Below, piece after piece: positions 36,389 through 45,808 of a stretch of 64,000 nucleotides of DNA (position 1 is its first letter; every line of letters begins with the position of its first letter). The stretch comes from Bdellovibrio sp. ZAP7 (GTDB lineage: Bacteria; Bdellovibrionota; FAC87; UBA2466): positions 62,001-126,000 of the forward strand of contig CAMCTJ010000008.1 in NCBI GenBank assembly GCA_945878405.1. The letters are read 5' to 3'. The notes under the pieces are model-generated. The model was not told the DNA's origin. It worked only from the letters and a program-made list of their open reading frames with translations, and searched no databases. The position numbers and the translations under genes were made by a program.

Positions 36389-37738
36389 ATGAGTCAGCTT
36401 ACTAAACTATTGAGTTTTGCTGTTAAAAAGCGAGTGAGTGATATCCATTTTTCTTCAGAGGAACCCATTCGATTTCGAATGGATGGTGATTTAGTTGCGA
36501 TTGATGCCAATCCCATTAATTCTGAAAACCTACAAAATTTGTTATTTGAACTCTTAACCCCAGAGGAACAATCAAAGCTATTCAAGGAAAAGAATCTCGA
36601 TAAGAGTTACGCACTTCCTGGAGTCGGGCAGTTTCGAGTAAATATCTTTTTTAATCGTAAGGGAATAGCGGCCGTACTACGGTCGATTCCTGTTCAAATT
36701 CCTTCTTTTGACAGTTTGGGTTTGCCGGAAGTGATTCGAAAAGTTGCCGAAAAACCCAGGGGACTTATTCTTGTAACAGGTCCTACCGGTTCTGGGAAAT
36801 CCACTACTCTGGCAGCTGTTATCGACTATATTAATTCCAGTTTTCCCTATCATATTTTGACAGTTGAGGATCCCGTTGAGTTTATTCATCCATCCAAAAA
36901 ATCACTCATTAATCAACGAGACATTGGTCATTCTTGTCATAGTTTTCAGGATGCCCTGAAGTACGCACTCAGAGAAGATCCTGATGTTATTTTGATTGGT
37001 GAGCTAAGAGATTTAGAAACAATCTCTTTAGCTTTGACGGCTGCTGAAACGGGACATCTCGTTTTGGGAACTCTTCACACCCGTGGAGCCGCTGCTTCGA
37101 TTGATCGCATGATTGACTCTTTTCCATCCGGACAACAATCCATGATTCGAGCTATGATCGCAGACTCATTACTCGCAGTAATAAGCCAGAGCTTGCTAAA
37201 GAAAGCTAATGGAAGTGGAAGAGTCGCTGCTTATGAAATCATGGTCGTTAATAATGCAATTTCGAATTTAATCCGCGAAGGTAAAGTGTTTCAAATGGAG
37301 GGGGTCATCCAAACAGGCAAGAAAGATGGAATGGTCCTGATGGAGCAGAGCTTGATGGCCTTAATTTCCCAGGGAGTTATAACAGCTGAAGAAGCTGCTC
37401 CTTATTTAAAAAATCCGCCACCAGTTACGAGCTCTTCGAATCTGAAGCCAACTTCTCCACCGGTCTCAAAACCCAAATTAACCCCTGTTGTTCCGCCATC
37501 CAAACCACAAGCGATTCAGCCAGCACCCGAGAATTTAGAAGCCAATTGGCAGATTCAAGATTCCGAATTGATCGATTTCAGTGTCCCATCGGAAGAAGGA
37601 ACTCCAGCAAACGTGCTCGATCTTCCTTCGGATGAGGATGATTCCCTGTCTTCAGTTTCGGTTAAATTGACTGATGTCTCCCAGCCAGCTCCCAAGGTTG
37701 GAGTTACCCCACCCCCCCTCAAAAAGAAGGCCGGATAG
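36389..37738 (+). CDS. pilT: Type IV pilus retraction ATPase PilT (classical type)
   Basis: A 449-residue cytoplasmic motor that depolymerises pili. SDIHFSSEEPIRFRMDG, Walker A GPTGSGKST (about residue 131), LTVEDPVEF (Asp box), [14 protein letters not shown] (Walker B) and GHLVLGTLHT (His box) are intact, and AISNLIREGK preserves the AIRNLIRE retraction motif. The C-terminus adds about 90 residues rich in Pro and Ser (from roughly residue 355) that classical PilT lacks. ATG 36389 with AGGTAG upstream is chosen over a TTG at 36356. No pilin or pilus assembly gene is adjacent. A second, PilU-like ATPase sits at 8532-9800. Confidence 0.92.
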   Translation: MSQLTKLLSFAVKKRVSDIHFSSEEPIRFRMDGDLVAIDANPINSENLQNLLFELLTPEEQSKLFKEKNLDKSYALPGVGQFRVNIFFNRKGIAAVLRSIPVQIPSFDSLGLPEVIRKVAEKPRGLILVTGPTGSGKSTTLAAVIDYINSSFPYHILTVEDPVEFIHPSKKSLINQRDIGHSCHSFQDALKYALREDPDVILIGELRDLETISLALTAAETGHLVLGTLHTRGAAASIDRMIDSFPSGQQSMIRAMIADSLLAVISQSLLKKANGSGRVAAYEIMVVNNAISNLIREGKVFQMEGVIQTGKKDGMVLMEQSLMALISQGVITAEEAAPYLKNPPPVTSSSNLKPTSPPVSKPKLTPVVPPSKPQAIQPAPENLEANWQIQDSELIDFSVPSEEGTPANVLDLPSDEDDSLSSVSVKLTDVSQPAPKVGVTPPPLKKKAG

Positions 37739-37765
37739 CCCCAAAAGGCCTGGTTTCCTTACTGA

Positions 37766-37794
37766 TTGACGCCCCCCTCCTAAATTGGTTCAAT
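37766..37794 (+). promoter_or_regulatory. Promoter of the nucleoside-degradation operon
   Basis: TTGACG (37766-37771, five of six), a 17-base spacer and TTCAAT (37789-37794, four of six). The -10 box ends 8 bases before ATG 37803, the same geometry as the pccB promoter. There is no Shine-Dalgarno sequence, so a leaderless mRNA is predicted. Confidence 0.55.
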
Positions 37795-37802
37795 TCACCG
37801 AT

Positions 37803-38477
37803 ATGAATGATTCTAAAAAATTAGCGTCGTTAATTGACCACACCTTGTTGCGTAAAGATGCCACGGAACCAGAATTTGAAAAACTCTGTCAGGAAGCTAT
37901 TCAGCAGGGTTTCAAAACGGTTTGTGTCGAGGCCCAGTGGCTCCCGTTTGTTACCCAAAAGCTGAAAGGTTCCTCAGTAATGCCGATCGCAGTGGTTTGC
38001 TTTCCGGAAGGGACAGCCTCTACAACTGAAAAAATCGAAAAAACACGCGCGGCAGTTAAAGCGGGCGCTCAAGAAATCGATATGGTTTTGAACCGTGATT
38101 TCTTGAAGGCACGAAAATACGGAGACGTTCTTCAAGATATTAGAGGAGTAGTGGAAGCCGCTGGAAAAGCCCCGGTAAAAGTCATTTTGGAAACGAGTGA
38201 ACTAAACCACGAAGAAAAAGCTATCGCCTGTGCTCTTTCTAAAATCGCTGGAGCAGCCTTTGTTAAAACTTCTACTGGATTTTCAAAATCAGGGGCAACT
38301 GTTGAAGATATTCGTTTGATGCGTCAGGTGGTGGGGCCTGAAATGGGGGTAAAAGCTTCCGGGGGAGTCCGCTCTCAGGAAGACGCAATCAAAATGGTAG
38401 CGGCTGGAGCTTCACGTTTAGGAACTTCTGCTTCTGTTGCTATTGTTACCGGATCACAAGGACAAACTAGCTATTAG
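37803..38477 (+). CDS. deoC: Deoxyribose-phosphate aldolase
   Basis: Cleaves deoxyribose 5-phosphate to acetaldehyde and glyceraldehyde 3-phosphate. The 224-residue TIM barrel opens with LIDHTLLRKDAT and carries the Schiff-base lysine in FVKTSTGF (about residue 154) and the assisting lysine in GVKASGGVR (about 183). It is first in a six-gene nucleoside operon. ATG 37803 is chosen because it fits both the family start and the promoter spacing; an in-frame TTG at 37785 lies inside the promoter. The stop is two bases before deoB. Confidence 0.95.
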   Translation: MNDSKKLASLIDHTLLRKDATEPEFEKLCQEAIQQGFKTVCVEAQWLPFVTQKLKGSSVMPIAVVCFPEGTASTTEKIEKTRAAVKAGAQEIDMVLNRDFLKARKYGDVLQDIRGVVEAAGKAPVKVILETSELNHEEKAIACALSKIAGAAFVKTSTGFSKSGATVEDIRLMRQVVGPEMGVKASGGVRSQEDAIKMVAAGASRLGTSASVAIVTGSQGQTSY

Positions 38478-38479
38478 TT

Positions 38480-39679
38480 ATGAATTCCAAGAAAGAATTT
38501 AAGCGTTTTATCTGCTTGGTCGCTGATGGTTTCGGAGTCGGCGAAGCGCCCGATGCTGTTCGGTATGGAGATCAAGGGTCCAACACATTGGGAAATACTG
38601 CTCGAAAAGTGGGAGGCCTCAAACTTCCTAATTTAGAGAAATTAGGTTTGGGATGCTTAGGTCATTTTGAGGGAATCCCATCTACTCCAAATCCTCTCGC
38701 TCTTGTTTCTCGGTTAGCTGAGAAAAGCGCCGGAAAAGATACTACTTCGGGGCATTGGGAGATCGCTGGAGTTGTGACTGATAAGCCATTTCCTCTTTTT
38801 GAAAATGGCTTTCCCACTGAGTTGGTGGATGAATTTGTCCGAGCTGCTCAGATTCCCGGAGTCTTAGGAAATCGCCATGCGAGCGGGACTGAAATTATAA
38901 AAACTTTGGGTGAGGAACATTTAAAGACTGGAAAGCCGATTCTCTACACTTCTGGAGACTCGGTATTTCAATTAGCAGCTCATGAAGACGCCTTTGGTTT
39001 AAAAAGACTTCATGAAATTTGTGAGATAGCGAGAAAAGTCACTCTTCCTTATCAAATAGGTCGAGTAATCGCCCGACCTTTCATTGGAGATAGTTCATTT
39101 ACTTTTAAAAGAACAGAAAACCGGAGAGATTATTCTCTCACTCCAGGAACCAATTGTTTGGACGTCATTAAAAAGAGTGGAATCGAAGTAATTAGCGTTG
39201 GAAAAATAGACGATATCTTTGCGCATCGGGGAATTTCGTACGGAAATCATACTGGTAACAATCCAGATAGCTTAAAAGCCACTTTAGATTTTATTAAAAA
39301 AACAAAAGGGCAGAAGGCTTTTATTTTCGTAAATCTTGTAGATTTCGATATGCTCTTCGGGCACCGAAGGGATCCCTTGGGCTATGCCAAAGCCCTTGTT
39401 CACTTGGATGAGTTTTTACCGAAACTTCTTTCCGAACTTACAGAGGAAGATTGCTTAATGATTACCTCTGATCATGGATGCGATCCTACTTTTCGTGGAA
39501 GTGATCACACTCGAGAATTCGTTCCTCTCATCGCCTATTCCCCAAACTCTCAAGGGGCTCATTTGGCTGATCGCGGAACATTCGCAGACATTGGGGCCAC
39601 TCTCTTGGAAGCTTTTCATTTGTCCAAGAACGAGGTCCCTGGAATCGGATATAGTTTCTTATGCGACCTTCAGAAATAA
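38480..39679 (+). CDS. deoB: Phosphopentomutase
   Basis: Interconverts (deoxy)ribose 1-phosphate and 5-phosphate, linking the nucleoside phosphorylases to deoC. The 399-residue alkaline-phosphatase-fold protein shows VADGFGVGEAPDA (metal and nucleophile region), SNTLGN, AGKDTTSGHWE and the second metal block ITSDHGCDPTFRGSDHTRE. The start follows the deoC stop by two bases and depends on reinitiation or on a weak site within deoC. The 3' end overlaps deoA by 19 bases. Confidence 0.95.
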   Translation: MNSKKEFKRFICLVADGFGVGEAPDAVRYGDQGSNTLGNTARKVGGLKLPNLEKLGLGCLGHFEGIPSTPNPLALVSRLAEKSAGKDTTSGHWEIAGVVTDKPFPLFENGFPTELVDEFVRAAQIPGVLGNRHASGTEIIKTLGEEHLKTGKPILYTSGDSVFQLAAHEDAFGLKRLHEICEIARKVTLPYQIGRVIARPFIGDSSFTFKRTENRRDYSLTPGTNCLDVIKKSGIEVISVGKIDDIFAHRGISYGNHTGNNPDSLKATLDFIKKTKGQKAFIFVNLVDFDMLFGHRRDPLGYAKALVHLDEFLPKLLSELTEEDCLMITSDHGCDPTFRGSDHTREFVPLIAYSPNSQGAHLADRGTFADIGATLLEAFHLSKNEVPGIGYSFLCDLQK

Positions 39680-40995
39680 TTTCCCAAAAAAAGAGGGGCA
39701 AAGAACACACTTCCGAAGAGCTTTGCCAATTTCTCGACTCTTTTTTAAAAGGAGACGTGACCGACTACCAAATGTCGGCATGGTTAATGGCAGTTTGTTT
39801 TAGAGGCATGACTGCTCAAGAGCGGACCGAGTGGACCCGGCTCATGTGGAAGTCCGGAGAATCATTTAAGCGGCTGGAACGAGAAACTTACTGGGTAGAT
39901 AAGCATAGCACCGGCGGAGTGGGGGATAAGACGTCACTTATTTTGGTTCCTGTTGTTTCAGCTGCTGCTAAAAAACACTATGGGACGGGAAAGGTTAAAC
40001 TTCCCATGGTTTCTGGCAGAGGTCTTGGTCACACCGGTGGAACTCTTGATAAACTCGAAGCTGTTCCTGGGTTTTCCCCAGTGAAAACTGTAGACGAGGC
40101 CCTCCAACTTTTAGATCGAAATGGTTTTTTTATGATTGGCCAGACCGAGGAAATCGCTCCAGCTGATCGTCGTATTTATGCCCTCCGAGATGCAACAGCC
40201 ACTGTCGATAGTATTCCCCTCATCGTATCCAGTATTCTATGTAAAAAACTTGCTGAAAGCCTCGATGGAATTGTGTTTGATGTGAAGATGGGGAGTGGAG
40301 CTTTTATGAAAAGTTCCCAAGCCGCCAAGGAGCTAGCCGAAGCTTTGGTTTCTACGTCAAAAGTTCAAAAAGTTGATGCGGTTGCAGTCATTAGTCGAAT
40401 GGACGAACCCAATGGAAAAGCGATCGGTAATTTTGTTGAGGTAGAAGAGTGTTGGGAGTTTTTAGAAGGAAAACAAGAAGAGGGACTTAAGCGTCTAGTA
40501 ACTGAGTTGGGAGCTCGGATGCTTTGCTTGGCAGGGCGCAGGACCTTCTCTTTAGAGAAATGCCGTCAGCTCATTGAAGAAGAAAGCGCAAGCCCTCAAG
40601 CCCGAGAGCTGTTTCAAAAAATGTTCGAGAATCAAGGCGGAAAGTGGTCTGAGTTTGTGCGAGCAAGAGAGAGCCTCCCCGCGGGCTATGTTCAGTTTTC
40701 GTTACCTTCCGAAAACTCAGGATTTTTATCTCGTTGTGACGCTTTAATTCTAGGCGAGTGGGTCCAAAAAAGAGGCGGGGGCAGAAGAAAAGTTTCTGAT
40801 AACGTGGATCATCGAGTGGGAGTAGTTTTAAGAAAAAAACAAGGAGATCCTGTTAAAAAAGGTGAATCGCTTGCAGAAGTAATCATTAAAAAAGAGGAAA
40901 TGGAGTCAAATATTAAAGACGAGTTACTTTCGGCTTTTGAAGTGACTGCTGTTTCCCCTGAAAAAGAGTCGTTGATCGTGGAGGTGGTTGAGTGA
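39661..40995 (+). CDS. deoA: Thymidine/pyrimidine-nucleoside phosphorylase
   Basis: Phosphorolysis of thymidine or deoxyuridine to base and deoxyribose 1-phosphate. The 444-residue length is usual. VDKHSTGGVGDKTSL (phosphate site) and MVSGRGLGHTGGTLDKLE are the diagnostic motifs of the family; DVKMGSGAFM follows. Thymidine-only versus broad pyrimidine specificity cannot be told by eye. Start overlap with deoB (19 bases) and stop overlap with the purine phosphorylase (TGATG) show tight coupling. Confidence 0.94.
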   Translation: MRPSEIISQKKRGKEHTSEELCQFLDSFLKGDVTDYQMSAWLMAVCFRGMTAQERTEWTRLMWKSGESFKRLERETYWVDKHSTGGVGDKTSLILVPVVSAAAKKHYGTGKVKLPMVSGRGLGHTGGTLDKLEAVPGFSPVKTVDEALQLLDRNGFFMIGQTEEIAPADRRIYALRDATATVDSIPLIVSSILCKKLAESLDGIVFDVKMGSGAFMKSSQAAKELAEALVSTSKVQKVDAVAVISRMDEPNGKAIGNFVEVEECWEFLEGKQEEGLKRLVTELGARMLCLAGRRTFSLEKCRQLIEEESASPQARELFQKMFENQGGKWSEFVRARESLPAGYVQFSLPSENSGFLSRCDALILGEWVQKRGGGRRKVSDNVDHRVGVVLRKKQGDPVKKGESLAEVIIKKEEMESNIKDELLSAFEVTAVSPEKESLIVEVVE

Positions 40996-41810
40996 TGGAA
41001 AAATTGGAACAGGCAAAGAAAGTGATATTAGCCAAATTTGGGGAGATGCCCAAAACGGTGATTACTTTGGGAAGTGGTTTGGGGAGTTTGCTTGAAAAAA
41101 TAGAGATTGAAAGCGAAATAGGATTTTCTGAGATCCCTCATTTTAAGTCTGCGACCGTCGCAGGCCATTCCGGAAAGCTAGTCGTTGGAAAATTAGGAGC
41201 CAAGCGAGTAGCCTGCCTTAAAGGCCGGCTTCATTACTATGAGGGGTATTCGATGGAAGAAGTCGTTTTTCCCTTTCGGACATTAGCTTGGTGTGGAGCC
41301 GAAACATTCTTGCTTACGAACGCTGCAGGAGGGATCCATCCAGACATGAAGCCTGGTGAGCTCATGCTCATTACCGATCACATAAACCTCATGGGCGATA
41401 ATCCTCTGATCGGAACTAATCATGAAAAGCTCGGGACTCGATTTCCTGATATGAGCCAAGTTTATCAATCTGGCCTTCGAAATGTGATTTTAGAGATTGC
41501 CCACCGACAAGGATTAAAGCTACGGCAAGGAATCTATGCAGGAGTGTATGGCCCATCCTATGAAACACCTGCCGAGGTGAATATGTTAAGGAGGCTGGGC
41601 GCTGATGCTATCGGAATGTCCACCGTGCCCGAAGCGATTGCTCTCAACCACATGGGGAGAAAGATTGTTGCAGTCTCTTGTATTACCAACTTGGCCGCCG
41701 GAGTGGGGGAGGGATCCCTTAATCATGAAGAAGTATTAGCCGCAGCAAAGCTAATTCAAGAATCTTTTTCACTCTTAGTTAAGGAGTTTTGCAATGTCGT
41801 ATCAAAATAA
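40995..41810 (+). CDS. punA: Purine-nucleoside phosphorylase (trimeric, PunA-type)
   Basis: Phosphorolysis of (deoxy)inosine and guanosine. The 271-residue protein has ITLGSGLGSLLE, GHSGKLVVG, CLKGRLHYYEGYS, TNAAGGIHPDM (purine site), GPSYETPAE, MSTVPEA and CITNLAAG, all typical of the trimeric class. ATG 40995 overlaps the deoA stop as TGATG and is preferred to the GTG at 40992. A GGAGG run within deoA precedes it. The 3' end overlaps cdd by 17 bases. Confidence 0.94.
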   Translation: MEKLEQAKKVILAKFGEMPKTVITLGSGLGSLLEKIEIESEIGFSEIPHFKSATVAGHSGKLVVGKLGAKRVACLKGRLHYYEGYSMEEVVFPFRTLAWCGAETFLLTNAAGGIHPDMKPGELMLITDHINLMGDNPLIGTNHEKLGTRFPDMSQVYQSGLRNVILEIAHRQGLKLRQGIYAGVYGPSYETPAEVNMLRRLGADAIGMSTVPEAIALNHMGRKIVAVSCITNLAAGVGEGSLNHEEVLAAAKLIQESFSLLVKEFCNVVSK

Positions 41811-42243
41811 AGATTATCCGCTGAGACCCATAAAAGAGCTTGAGAAATCGCTAAAGAAGCCCGTCGAATTGGCTCATCAGGTGCGTAAGAATGCATACGC
41901 TCCTTACTCACAATATTTAGTTGGGTGCGTAATTGTCGATAGCAAAGGAAAAGTGTTCACAGGCTGCAATGTAGAGAATGCATCTTATCCAGCAGGTCTC
42001 TGCGCTGAAAGAACAGCGATTGTGAAGATGGTTTCTGAGGGTGGAAAAAAAATAAAAGAAATCGTTTTGGTTGGCTCTTCGTTAGAGCCAGTTTTTCCTT
42101 GTGGTATGTGCCTTCAAGTAATTCAGGAGTTCGGTGAAGGCTGTCGAGTCACTTCCATCGATCCGAAGGGGAAAGTATTTAGACAAGTTCCACTCAGTGC
42201 TCTTTTTCCTTTTGGCTTTACTCCGGATAAACTCCATCAATGA
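41794..42243 (+). CDS. cdd: Cytidine deaminase
   Basis: Hydrolytic deamination of (deoxy)cytidine to (deoxy)uridine, which can then go to deoA. The 149-residue protein is of the small tetrameric class: NVENASYPAGLCAERTAI carries the first zinc Cys and the catalytic Glu, and FPCGMCLQVIQEF the other two zinc cysteines. A clear AAGGAG ribosome binding site lies within the punA end, and the stop overlaps the next gene start (ATGA). The N-terminal ~25 residues precede the usual domain start. Confidence 0.95.
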   Translation: MSYQNKDYPLRPIKELEKSLKKPVELAHQVRKNAYAPYSQYLVGCVIVDSKGKVFTGCNVENASYPAGLCAERTAIVKMVSEGGKKIKEIVLVGSSLEPVFPCGMCLQVIQEFGEGCRVTSIDPKGKVFRQVPLSALFPFGFTPDKLHQ

Positions 42244-43580
42244 CTTCTGAGAAAAAAAAAATAGATTCGGTAGTCTGGGGCGCCACCGTGATTACGATGG
42301 ACGCTTCTCTGAACGTCATTTCGGATGCAGTCATCACCATTTCCAACGGGAAAATTCAGAGTATTTTTTCTCAAAAAGATTTTACTCCATCCAATAGGGT
42401 GGAAAGCATCGATGCAAGAGGTTGTTTGGTCATGCCGGGACTCATCAACGGACACACCCACGTGGGAATGACCCTGCTTCGTGGGATTGCCGATGATCTT
42501 CCGCTTCACGATTGGCTAAGAAAACATATTTTTCCTCTGGAAAGAAAGTTAGGAAATCAGGAATTTGTCAGTCTGGGAACAAGACTAGCTTGTTTAGAGA
42601 TGATTCGTTCTGGCACTACGTTGTTTAATGACATGTATTATTTCGAAGAGGCGACTGCAAAAACAGCCAACGAAATGGGTGTTCGATCCATTTGTGGTCA
42701 AACTTATGTCGAAATTAGTGGGGTTGAAAAAGCAAGTGAGGTCTTCAAAAAGTTCGACAGTTTTTTTTCAGAAATCCAGAAATACAAATTAATAACGGGA
42801 GCGCTGGCTCCCCATTCCATTTATGGGCTCTCCGAAAAGCTCTGGATAGAAATGGTGGCCTACGCCCGACAACACGATCTGATGATTCATACTCATTTGT
42901 GTGAAACAAAGGAAGAAGTCGATCGAATTAAAGCAGAGCGTGGAGTTTCCCCCATTGAATGGTTTGATTCCATTGGATTATGGGAGAGAAAAACTGTTTG
43001 TGCTCACGCCATCGAACTAACTTCTGCCGATATTTCCTTTTTGGGAAAGCGAAAAGTTGGGATTGTCTACAATCCAGAAAGTAATCTGAAATTAGGAAAT
43101 GGGATTTGTCCGGTAGTTGAGCTTCGTGCAGCGGGCGCGCCCATCTCTTTTGGAACCGATGGTACTGCGAGTAATAATAATTTAGATCTCTTTCGAGAAG
43201 TTGATTTTGGCACAAAGATTCAGGCTTTTAAGTATGGAGTGGGAAAGTTGCCAGCTCTTGAAAGCGTCAAAATGTTGACGATTGAAGGGGCGAAAGCACT
43301 TCACATGGATCATTTGGTCGGTTCCTTAGAGGAAGGAAAGTCTGCCGATTTGATTGTCTTGGATATCAGCGCACCTCACGCGGTACCACTCTATGATTGG
43401 TATTCCTATTTAGTTTACAGTGCTTCTCAATCCGATGTCCGAGACACCATGGTAGCGGGACAACTCCTGATGAAAAATCGTCAGATGCTTCGCTGCGATG
43501 AAAAAATGATTTTAGACGAGGCACTGCGTTGGGGAATTCAAATAAAAGAACTCAATACCTTGCTTCAGAATCGCGGATGA
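42240..43580 (+). CDS. Amidohydrolase of the SAH/MTA (adenosine-type) deaminase group
   Basis: A 446-residue TIM-barrel metal hydrolase. NGHTHVGMTLLRG (HxH metal ligands), DLPLHDWLRKHIFPLE (a block shared by S-adenosylhomocysteine/5'-methylthioadenosine deaminases), IHTHLCET, CAHAIEL and SFGTDGTASNN (catalytic Asp) are present. Members of this group deaminate adenosine-type nucleosides; in this operon the likeliest role is to convert (deoxy)adenosine to inosine for the purine phosphorylase, which does not handle adenosine well. The precise substrate is inferred from context. It is the last gene before a strong terminator. Confidence 0.85.
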   Translation: MTSEKKKIDSVVWGATVITMDASLNVISDAVITISNGKIQSIFSQKDFTPSNRVESIDARGCLVMPGLINGHTHVGMTLLRGIADDLPLHDWLRKHIFPLERKLGNQEFVSLGTRLACLEMIRSGTTLFNDMYYFEEATAKTANEMGVRSICGQTYVEISGVEKASEVFKKFDSFFSEIQKYKLITGALAPHSIYGLSEKLWIEMVAYARQHDLMIHTHLCETKEEVDRIKAERGVSPIEWFDSIGLWERKTVCAHAIELTSADISFLGKRKVGIVYNPESNLKLGNGICPVVELRAAGAPISFGTDGTASNNNLDLFREVDFGTKIQAFKYGVGKLPALESVKMLTIEGAKALHMDHLVGSLEEGKSADLIVLDISAPHAVPLYDWYSYLVYSASQSDVRDTMVAGQLLMKNRQMLRCDEKMILDEALRWGIQIKELNTLLQNRG

Positions 43581-43612
43581 ATTGATTATTTTCTTTAGTC
43601 GTGTGAAAATTA

Positions 43613-43639
43613 AAAGAAGATAGCCCAGCTATCTTCTTT
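43613..43639 (+). terminator. Rho-independent terminator of the nucleoside operon
   Basis: A perfect 12-base stem (AAAGAAGATAGC / GCTATCTTCTTT) with loop CCA, 32 bases after the amidohydrolase stop. The stem ends in three T's, so it is likely a terminator even though the U-tract is short. It separates this operon from prkA. Confidence 0.7.
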
Positions 43640-43704
43640 CAAACACTTCGTTCAGGCCCTTAACTCTCAAGTTGAAATTTGATCGAAATCCTAAAGGAGA
43701 ATCC

Positions 43705-45780
43705 ATGTCTTCCTCAGCCCTGGATATCAAAAGCTTCATTGGCGAACTGCAAGATCTTGATCGGTATAAAAAGATTAACTGGGAGGGCACGCTCCAACAA
43801 TATATTGAACTAGTTAAAGAGCGGCCCGAGATCTCCAGAAATGCCTTTCAGCGCCTTTATGACTGTATCAATCATTTCGGCTCTGAGGATTATGTAGAAT
43901 TCAAAAAGAAAATTACGGCCTATAACTTCTTTAAAGACCCCATAGAAAATGGAAAAGACGCGGTTTTTGGAATTGATGTTCACCTCCAAAAATTAGTAAA
44001 CGTACTGAAAGCGGCGGCGCAAGGTTACGGTACGGAAAAAAGAGTGATCTTACTTCACGGTCCTGTTGGTAGCGCGAAGAGTACGATTGCTCGAATGATA
44101 AAAAAAGGTGTGGAGTGGTACTCGCACACTGATGAAGGAGCAATGTATACCTTCAAGTTTCGAATTGAAAACGACGCACTCGCCCGAGAAATCTTGAATG
44201 GTCAAAAAGAGTTTTCAAGCCCGATGAATGAAGACCCTCTGAAGCTCATTCCGCAGGAGTATCGAAAAAAGATCTGTGAAGAGATCAATCGCGGTCGAAA
44301 AGACGGACACCGGGTAACAATCGATGGCGACTTATCGCCTCCGATGCAATTCATTTGTGATAAATTGATGCACCACTATGCGGGTGACTGGACCAAAGTG
44401 GTAGATCACGTGGTGATTACCAGACTGCTCCTGTCTGAACGAAATCGCATCGGGATTGGTACCTTCCAACCTAAAGATGAGAAAAACCAGGACTCCACGG
44501 AGCTTACAGGAGATATTAACTATCGGAAAATTGCGGAATATGGTTCCGATTCGGACCCCCGCGCGTTTAACTTCGATGGTGAGTTCAATGTTGCAAATCG
44601 TGGGGTTCTAGAATTCATCGAAGTACTTAAACTCGATGTTGCTTTCCTCTACGACCTCTTAGGGGCTTCTCAGGAACATAAAATCAAACCTAAGAAGTTT
44701 CCTCAAATGGATATTGATGAAGTAATCATTGGGCATACTAACGAACCCGAGTATCGAAAGCTCCAAAACAACGAATTTATGGAAGCTTTAAGAGATCGTA
44801 CGGTGAAGATTGATATTCCCTACTGCACGAAGCTCGTGGAAGAAGTAAAAATTTACAAGAAGGACTTCAACCCAAGAAAAATTAAAGCCAGTATTGCACC
44901 CCACACACTGGAAATGGCGAGTATGTGGGCAGTGTTAACCCGATTAGAAGCTCCCAAGAAACACAACCTTTCCCTCTTACAGAAACTCAAATTATACAAC
45001 GGAAAGACACTTCCCGGATTCACGGAAGACAACGTACGTGAACTCAGAAAAGAAAGCGTTCGAGAGGGTATGGAGGGCATTTCTCCTCGTTACATCCAAG
45101 ATAAGATTTCCAATGCATTGGTGGGAACAAAAGATGGAGTCGTTGCAAGTATCAATCCGTTCATGGTTCTTAACGAACTGGAATCGGGCTTGAGAAGCCA
45201 TTCGCTTATCTCATCTGAGGATAAAAGAAAGCACTTCCGAGAATTATTGGCGGTGGTCAGACAGGAGTATGAAGACGTCGTAAAAAGTGAAGTCCAGAGA
45301 GCCATATCAGCAGATGAAGAGGCTATGGCGAGACTCTGCGGAAACTATATCGACAACGTGAAAGCCTACACCCAAAGAGAGCGTGTGAAGAATAAATACA
45401 CGGGTCAGGACGAGGAACCAGATGAAAGGCTCATGCGTTCTGTTGAGGAAAAAATCGATATTCCTGACAGCCGAAAAGATGATTTCAGAAGAGAAATCAT
45501 GAACTACATAGGTGCATTGGCACTTGAGGGCCGTCAGTTCGATTACAAAACAAACGAAAGACTCCACAAGGCTCTTGAGTTGAAGCTTTTTGAAGACCAA
45601 AAGGACACGATCAAATTAACGAGTCTTGTCTCCAATGTGGTGGATGCGAATACCCAGGCAAAAATTGATATCGTCAAAACTCGTTTAATTAAGAACTACG
45701 GATACGATGAGGTCAGCGCAACCGATGTACTTAACTTTGTTGCCTCGATCTTTGCTCGTGGCGATGTGAAACGAAAGTAA
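43705..45780 (+). CDS. prkA: PrkA-type AAA protein (serine kinase/protease-like)
   Basis: A 691-residue protein of the PrkA family, AAA ATPases reported as serine kinases or as ATP-dependent proteases, acting in sporulation, nitrogen starvation and stress together with YeaH/YhbH and SpoVR. The Walker A loop is [16 protein letters not shown] (about residue 118); [31 protein letters not shown] and [15 protein letters not shown] are family-typical blocks. ATG 43705 with AGGAGA just upstream is chosen over an in-frame TTG at 43672. It starts a four-gene rightward set (prkA, yhbH-like, spoVR, receiver-GAF). Confidence 0.93.
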   Translation: MSSSALDIKSFIGELQDLDRYKKINWEGTLQQYIELVKERPEISRNAFQRLYDCINHFGSEDYVEFKKKITAYNFFKDPIENGKDAVFGIDVHLQKLVNVLKAAAQGYGTEKRVILLHGPVGSAKSTIARMIKKGVEWYSHTDEGAMYTFKFRIENDALAREILNGQKEFSSPMNEDPLKLIPQEYRKKICEEINRGRKDGHRVTIDGDLSPPMQFICDKLMHHYAGDWTKVVDHVVITRLLLSERNRIGIGTFQPKDEKNQDSTELTGDINYRKIAEYGSDSDPRAFNFDGEFNVANRGVLEFIEVLKLDVAFLYDLLGASQEHKIKPKKFPQMDIDEVIIGHTNEPEYRKLQNNEFMEALRDRTVKIDIPYCTKLVEEVKIYKKDFNPRKIKASIAPHTLEMASMWAVLTRLEAPKKHNLSLLQKLKLYNGKTLPGFTEDNVRELRKESVREGMEGISPRYIQDKISNALVGTKDGVVASINPFMVLNELESGLRSHSLISSEDKRKHFRELLAVVRQEYEDVVKSEVQRAISADEEAMARLCGNYIDNVKAYTQRERVKNKYTGQDEEPDERLMRSVEEKIDIPDSRKDDFRREIMNYIGALALEGRQFDYKTNERLHKALELKLFEDQKDTIKLTSLVSNVVDANTQAKIDIVKTRLIKNYGYDEVSATDVLNFVASIFARGDVKRK

Positions 45781-45808
45781 ACGTCCTAACCAAGGAACGG
45801 TTCGGTTC

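Noticed and set aside
45781-45808. AACC/GGTT small hairpin before the YhbH-like gene
   Set aside because: Only four base pairs with the ribosome binding site inside; too weak to call a regulator.
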